Shown piece by piece: positions 39,085-43,409 of a stretch of 43,409 bases of DNA. The stretch lies in the NCBI GenBank assembly GCA_947587115.1, contig CANPXY010000002.1, positions 1 to 43,409 on the forward strand. Direction: 5' to 3'. Each line of letters starts with the position of its first letter. The stretch's first letter is position 1. Both the position numbers and the translations under genes were made by a program. The notes beneath the pieces were generated by a model. The model was not told the DNA's origin, searched no databases, and saw only the letters and a list, made by a program, of their open reading frames with translations. Source of the stretch: an uncultured Bacilli bacterium. GTDB lineage: Bacteria > Bacillota_I > Bacilli_A > RF39 > UBA660.

Positions 39085-40541
39085 TGGATTATCAACATCA
39101 GACTATTATGGATTTAAGAAAACAGTTGGATGATGGTACTTGTACTTCTGAAGAATTATTTCAGACGGCGCTTGATCTCGCGAAAAAGTATCAGGAGTCT
39201 GACAATAGTTTTGTTACGATCACTCCAGAATTTAAACAGAAGAAGTCACAAAGTCTTTTGAATGGAATACCTTATGGACTTAAGGATAACTTTTCTACTG
39301 CCAACATCTTGACGACAGCATCTAGCAACATTTTAAAAGATTATATTCCGCCATATGATGCGACGGTCTATAAAAAGTTAAAGCAAAGTGGTGCGGTTTT
39401 GGTCGGTAAGACGACGCTCGATGAATTGGCCATGGGAGGAACTGGGACTACGGCTCATACGGGCGTCGTACGGAATCCTTGGGATGAACAGCGCTTAATC
39501 GGCGGCTCTTCCGCGGGAAGTGCTGCCTGTGTGGCACGAGGAATCGTACCTTTTGCCATTGGATCTGATACGGGAGATTCCATTCGTAAACCAGCTGCTT
39601 TTGGTGGCATTGTCGGTTTTAAACCAACCTACGGAAGAATTTCTCGTTATGGGTTGTTCGCTTTTGCTTCTAGTTTGGATCATGTTGGAACTTTGACACG
39701 CTGTGTGGAAGATGCAGCGATTGTGACGGATGTCTTAAAAGGAAAAGATCCTTTAGATATGACCAGTTTAGAAAATGAGGATTTAAATTATTATGAACAT
39801 CTTCATGATGATATCAAGGGTCGAAAACTTTTCTATTTTAAAGAAACTTGTGATCTTGAAAATTATTCTGCAGAGGATGAAGAAGTAATCGCTGTTTTAA
39901 CGAAGTTTCATGAATTGCTCGATCGGTTACGTAAAGAGGGTTTTGAAATCGAAGGAATTTCTTTTGGAAAAGATTTATTAAATGCGATCTATCCATCTTA
40001 TATGACGATCTCTTGTGCGGAAGCAACTAGCAATAATGCCAATTTGACGGGAATTCAGTTTGGTCCTCGTGGAGAAGGCAGCAGCATTGAAGAGATCATG
40101 TTTGATGCTCGAACGAAAGGTTTTTCGGAGCTCATCAAACGTCGCTTTATCTTAGGTAGTTATATCTTGCAAAAAGAAAATCAAGAGCGTCTTTTCTTAA
40201 ATGCGGGTCGAGTTCGGCGCTTGATCGTCGATCGAATGAACAAGTTGTTTGAAACTTACGACGGGCTCATCATGCCCGCAAGCGGAGGCATTGCTCCGAA
40301 ATTTGGAGAGCGCAGTGATGAATTGTCTGAACGTTATCTATTGTTAGAAAACCATTTGGCACTCGGTAATTTTGGAGGTTTTCCAAGTATCACGCTTCCT
40401 ATGGGATTCCTTCACGGAATGCCACTGGGCATTAATTTGACAGGACGCATCAAGGAAGATGGAGTCGTTTTGACCATGGCTCAAAAAATCGAAGATGTTG
40501 CTGGATATCGTGGAATAGTGGCAGGTGATCAAAATGTATAA
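39084..40541 (+). CDS. gatA: Asp/Glu-tRNA amidotransferase subunit GatA
   Basis: A 485-residue amidase-signature enzyme that releases ammonia from glutamine for GatB. The Ser-cisSer-Lys triad is intact: Lys67 (GLKDNF), Ser142 (GGSSAGSA) and Ser166 (SDTGDS). The core motif reads TGDSIRKPAAFGG where most GatA have TGGSIRQPAA; I recall the Asp/Lys form from Mollicutes GatA, which would fit a related lineage. Start at TAATG couples translation with gatC. The gene overlaps gatB by 8 bases. Confidence 0.95.
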   Translation: MDYQHQTIMDLRKQLDDGTCTSEELFQTALDLAKKYQESDNSFVTITPEFKQKKSQSLLNGIPYGLKDNFSTANILTTASSNILKDYIPPYDATVYKKLKQSGAVLVGKTTLDELAMGGTGTTAHTGVVRNPWDEQRLIGGSSAGSAACVARGIVPFAIGSDTGDSIRKPAAFGGIVGFKPTYGRISRYGLFAFASSLDHVGTLTRCVEDAAIVTDVLKGKDPLDMTSLENEDLNYYEHLHDDIKGRKLFYFKETCDLENYSAEDEEVIAVLTKFHELLDRLRKEGFEIEGISFGKDLLNAIYPSYMTISCAEATSNNANLTGIQFGPRGEGSSIEEIMFDARTKGFSELIKRRFILGSYILQKENQERLFLNAGRVRRLIVDRMNKLFETYDGLIMPASGGIAPKFGERSDELSERYLLLENHLALGNFGGFPSITLPMGFLHGMPLGINLTGRIKEDGVVLTMAQKIEDVAGYRGIVAGDQNV

Positions 40542-41976
40542 AGTAGTCATTGGTTTGGAAGTACACTGTGAAGTAAAGACAAAGACTAAAAATTTTTCTA
40601 ACAGTATCAATACATATTCTACCGTTCCAAACGAGCATGTTTCGACGGTAGATTTAGGACTTCCTGGAATTTTGCCAGTACCGAACAAAGAGGCTGTTCG
40701 TAAGGCCCTCAAGACGGCGATGGCTCTTAACTGTAAGAATCCAGATGAAGTAATTTTTGATCGAAAAAATTATTTTTATCCTGATCTTCCTAAAGGGTAT
40801 CAGATTACACAGGTGACGAAGCCTTGTGGTATTCAAGGTTACTTAGATATCTTTGTAGGAGAAGAAGAAAAAAGAGTCTATATCCATCAGTTGCACCTAG
40901 AAGAGGATACGGCTTCTTTGGAGCACTTTGCAAATTATTCGTTGATCGATTATAACCGCAGTGGCATTCCACTGATGGAGATCGTTACAGAGCCTTGTAT
41001 TTCTTCCGCCGATGAGGCCGTTAGCTTTTTGGAAGCTCTTCGCAATATCTTCTTATATTGTGGAGTAAGTGAAGCGCGAAGTGATAAAGGACAGATGCGA
41101 TGTGACGTCAATATTTCGTTGATGAAAGAAGGCGATACCAAGCTGGGAACTAAGGTGGAGATGAAGAATATCAATGCCTTTACTAGCGTGCGTGCCGCCA
41201 TCGAATACGAAATCAAACGTCAAAGTGAGATTCTAGATCAGGGAGGAACGATCAAGCAAGAGACTCGTCGAATCGATGAAGATGGCAAGACGTACTCAAT
41301 GCGAGAGAAAGTGGATGCCATCGATTATAAATATTTTATCGAACCGAATATTCCTCCTGTGAAATTGACACCAGAATATTTAGATGAGATCAGAAAAGAA
41401 ATTCCGGTCTTAGAGTTTGCGCGCATTAAAAAATATCAAAATGATTTTGGACTTAGTTTCTATGATGCGACAGTGTTGGCGAAAGATCGGGGAATTGCCG
41501 ATTATTTTGAAGAAGTCATCCAAGAAGGAGCAGAACCGATTGATGCAGCAAGTTGGGTCATGACGGTCGTTTTGGGGACGCTTAATAAACTCGAAATTCC
41601 TTTGACGGAGTTGTTTATTACACCGAAGATGTTAGCGGGTGTTCTGCGCTTGATCCGGCAAGATAAGATCTCTTTGAATCATGGTAAGAAAATCATCTAT
41701 CAGGCGATCGAAGAGAAAAAAGATCCACTGGTGATCATCGAGGAGAATCACATTGAACAGATCAAAGATGATCAGTTGATTTTACAACATGTTCAAAAAG
41801 CGATTGAGGAAAATCCGGAACAAGTTCGTCAGTATATTGAAGAAGGTAAAGACTATGTCAAAAACTTCTTTGTCGGAAAGGTGATGCAGGCGACCAATCG
41901 TCAGGCGGATCCCAAAGTGACGCTTGAACTTATTATACAAGAATTAGAAAAGAGGAAAGCAAATGAAGGAAAATAA
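40534..41976 (+). CDS. gatB: Asp/Glu-tRNA amidotransferase subunit GatB
   Basis: A 480-residue protein. ATG 40534 (MYKVVIGLEVHCE) is chosen over GTG 40525 because AGGTGATC (40523-40530) fits it. GatB activates and amidates mischarged Asp- or Glu-tRNA. The family landmarks are clear: GLEVHCEVKTKTK, DRKNYFYPDLPKGYQITQ, HLEEDTASL, YNRSGIPLMEIVTEP, RCDVNISL, and a C-terminal YqeY-like tail (NFFVGKVMQATNRQADP). The cysteines found near the N-terminus in some GatB are absent, as in staphylococcal GatB. It overlaps aspS by 14 bases. Confidence 0.95.
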   Translation: MYKVVIGLEVHCEVKTKTKNFSNSINTYSTVPNEHVSTVDLGLPGILPVPNKEAVRKALKTAMALNCKNPDEVIFDRKNYFYPDLPKGYQITQVTKPCGIQGYLDIFVGEEEKRVYIHQLHLEEDTASLEHFANYSLIDYNRSGIPLMEIVTEPCISSADEAVSFLEALRNIFLYCGVSEARSDKGQMRCDVNISLMKEGDTKLGTKVEMKNINAFTSVRAAIEYEIKRQSEILDQGGTIKQETRRIDEDGKTYSMREKVDAIDYKYFIEPNIPPVKLTPEYLDEIRKEIPVLEFARIKKYQNDFGLSFYDATVLAKDRGIADYFEEVIQEGAEPIDAASWVMTVVLGTLNKLEIPLTELFITPKMLAGVLRLIRQDKISLNHGKKIIYQAIEEKKDPLVIIEENHIEQIKDDQLILQHVQKAIEENPEQVRQYIEEGKDYVKNFFVGKVMQATNRQADPKVTLELIIQELEKRKANEGK

Positions 41977-43409
41977 ATATCGGAACCATTATTGTGGACT
42001 TTTAAGTGAACAAGAGGTTGGAAGTACCGTCAAGGTGGCAGGTTGGGTCGAAAACATTCGTGACCACGGGGGACTGATCTTTGTCGATGTGCGTGATCAG
42101 TATGGAACGATTCAGGTTGTAAGTGATGATGATCACATGTTCGACGATATTACAAGAGAGTCCAGTGTAGTGCTAGAAGGTCTTCTTCGCAAACGAAGTG
42201 AAGACGACTACAATCCGCGTATTAAAACGGGGACGATCGAAATTTTAGCGCAGTCGATTCAAGTGTTGGGTAAGAGCAAAAATGTTCTTCCATTTGAAGT
42301 GATCACATCGCACGAAGTAGGAGAAGAAGTTCGTTTGAAATATCGTTATCTCGATCTTCGCAATCCTAAGGTCAAAGAGAATATCATCTTCCGTACGGAA
42401 GTGATTGATTTCTTGCGCAAGACCATGAAAGAGATGAATTTTTTAGAAATTCAGACTCCGATTTTGACGGCTTCTAGTCCAGAAGGAGCCCGTGACTTCT
42501 TAGTTCCATCGCGAAAATTTCATGGAAAATTTTATGCCTTACCACAAGCACCACAACAATTTAAACAGCTTTTGATGTGCTCTGGATTTGATCGCTATTT
42601 TCAAATCGCCCCATGTTTTCGTGATGAAGACGCTCGAAGCGATCGTGTCTATGGGGAATTTTATCAATTAGATTTAGAAATGAGTTTTGCGGAAGAAGAA
42701 GATGTGTTGGAAGTAGGAGAAAAAATCTTCTATGAAACTTTCAAAAAATTTTCTAAGAAAAGTATCTCTTCTTTGCCATTTCGCCGTCTAACCTATAAGG
42801 AAGCCATGGCTACTTATGGTACAGATAAGCCAGATTTGCGCAATCCACTAGTGATTATCGATTTGACCGAGGAATTTGAAGATACCGAATTTAAACCTTT
42901 CCGTGGGGTTGCTGTCCGCGGAATCAAAGTCGATGATTTGGCAAGTAAATCCAACTCTTGGTTTAATGAAGTGGTCGATTTTGCTAAGACGATCGGCATG
43001 CCAGGAATTGGCTATATTACCGTTCAGGAAGATGGCTCATTTAAGGGTCCCATCGATAAGTTTTTAAGTGATGATGAAAAGGAACAGTTGACTCAAAAAG
43101 CAGAGTTAAAACCAGGCAGTGTCTTATTTTTCATTGCGGATCGTAAACATGCTTCCGAGTTGGCAGGACAGATTCGAAGTGAACTAGGTCGTAAATTGGG
43201 ATTACTTGATGAAGATCGTTTTGAATTCTGTATTGTCCATGATTTTCCAATGTATGAGTGGAACGAAGAAGAAGAGAAATGGGACTTTATGCACAATCCA
43301 TTCTCTATGCCTAAAGGCGGAATCGATGCTTTTAAGACGGATAAGATCGAGGATATTACTGCTTATCAATTTGACTTTGTATGTAATGGCGTGGAAATGG
43401 CTAGTGGAG
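41963..43409 (+). CDS. aspS: Aspartyl-tRNA synthetase, probably non-discriminating (cut by right edge)
   Basis: An open frame of 482 codons from ATG 41963 to the window end, with GAGGAAAG just upstream. It is a bacterial-type class II AspRS: an N-terminal anticodon-binding OB fold (GWVENIRDHGGLIFVDVRD), motif 2 around FRDEDARSDR, a GAD insertion domain (LFFIADRKHASELAGQIR) and the start of the C-terminal catalytic part. The RDHGG stretch has His at the site (His31 of Pseudomonas AspRS) that marks non-discriminating enzymes; discriminating ones such as E. coli have Leu. The usual Lys near position 82 is also absent. Such an enzyme makes Asp-tRNA(Asn) for GatCAB, which matches the operon and the Asn T-box. 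Confidence 0.95.
   Translation, partial: MKENKYRNHYCGLLSEQEVGSTVKVAGWVENIRDHGGLIFVDVRDQYGTIQVVSDDDHMFDDITRESSVVLEGLLRKRSEDDYNPRIKTGTIEILAQSIQVLGKSKNVLPFEVITSHEVGEEVRLKYRYLDLRNPKVKENIIFRTEVIDFLRKTMKEMNFLEIQTPILTASSPEGARDFLVPSRKFHGKFYALPQAPQQFKQLLMCSGFDRYFQIAPCFRDEDARSDRVYGEFYQLDLEMSFAEEEDVLEVGEKIFYETFKKFSKKSISSLPFRRLTYKEAMATYGTDKPDLRNPLVIIDLTEEFEDTEFKPFRGVAVRGIKVDDLASKSNSWFNEVVDFAKTIGMPGIGYITVQEDGSFKGPIDKFLSDDEKEQLTQKAELKPGSVLFFIADRKHASELAGQIRSELGRKLGLLDEDRFEFCIVHDFPMYEWNEEEEKWDFMHNPFSMPKGGIDAFKTDKIEDITAYQFDFVCNGVEMASG

Noticed and set aside
39084..41976. Idea that GatA or GatB is inactive because of unusual motifs
   Set aside because: GatA retains Lys67, Ser142 and Ser166, and loss of N-terminal cysteines in GatB is normal in other Bacilli.
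1..43409. CRISPR arrays, tRNA or rRNA genes
   Set aside because: No regularly spaced direct repeats, cloverleaf sequences or rRNA-like stretches were noticed; the only structured RNA found is the T-box leader.

Overview
This is a low-GC, mostly plus-strand stretch of a bacterial chromosome with the standard genetic code (TGA ends the gene at 7324-7842), strong AGGAGG-type ribosome binding sites and clear sigma-A promoters. The gene content fits a monoderm Bacilli/Firmicutes lineage: a class B-like sortase, a T-box leader, PrgI/VirB4-type secretion genes and the gatCAB-aspS order. Many small, lineage-specific membrane proteins suggest a gut Bacilli group near Erysipelotrichales/RF39. That placement is inference. 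Peptidoglycan hydrolases and a sortase argue that it keeps a cell wall.

Layout. (1) 1-442: 5' end of an IS3-family element on the minus strand. (2) 472-4550: a three-gene operon with its own promoter, encoding a clostripain-like (C11) protease between two unrecognised membrane-anchored proteins, followed by a decayed gene and a terminator. (3) 4630-8872: a small hypothetical gene, a U32-family RNA hydroxylase, a thioredoxin-fold membrane protein, trmL, and a thioredoxin-like lipoprotein on the minus strand. (4) 8965-19698: one long, tightly packed operon with a polytopic membrane protein, a pilin-like/DUF6273 surface protein, a sortase, a large Cys-rich secreted protein, a TadE-like protein, CpaB (SAF), the CpaF/TadA ATPase, TadB and TadC, closed by a terminator. 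(5) 19780-21522: a second promoter driving a tiny pilin-like protein, a TadE-like pseudopilin and a TadZ/CpaE-like protein. (6) 21553-21985: a monocistronic VirB2-like membrane protein with its own strong promoter and terminator. (7) 21972-33673: a type IV secretion operon with a secreted protein fused to a second VirB2-like domain, VirB6/TrbL, PrgI/VirB3, VirB4 split in two genes, a VirB1-like double hydrolase (M23 plus lysozyme), two VirB8-like proteins and the VirD4 coupling ATPase. (8) 33699-38472: rhodanese, a second pilin-like/DUF6273 protein, a VTT-domain protein, RmuC, a DUF2238-like protein, a small membrane protein and a DUF3603-like protein. (9) 38486-43409: promoter, T-box leader, gatC, gatA, gatB and the start of aspS.

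The main discovery candidate is regions 4-8 up to 35154: about 26 kb in which a Tad (type IVc pilus) motor and a VirB/VirD4 type IV secretion apparatus lie back to back on one strand. They are bracketed by two paralogous surface proteins, and the window shows no relaxase, integrase, secretin or prepilin peptidase. My working hypothesis is a chromosomally fixed hybrid envelope machine for surface attachment or protein/DNA delivery, not a conjugative element. In the translation operon, the T-box specifier reads as AAC (Asn) and AspRS carries a His characteristic of non-discriminating enzymes. The operon therefore probably makes Asn-tRNA(Asn) by transamidation and senses uncharged tRNA(Asn).
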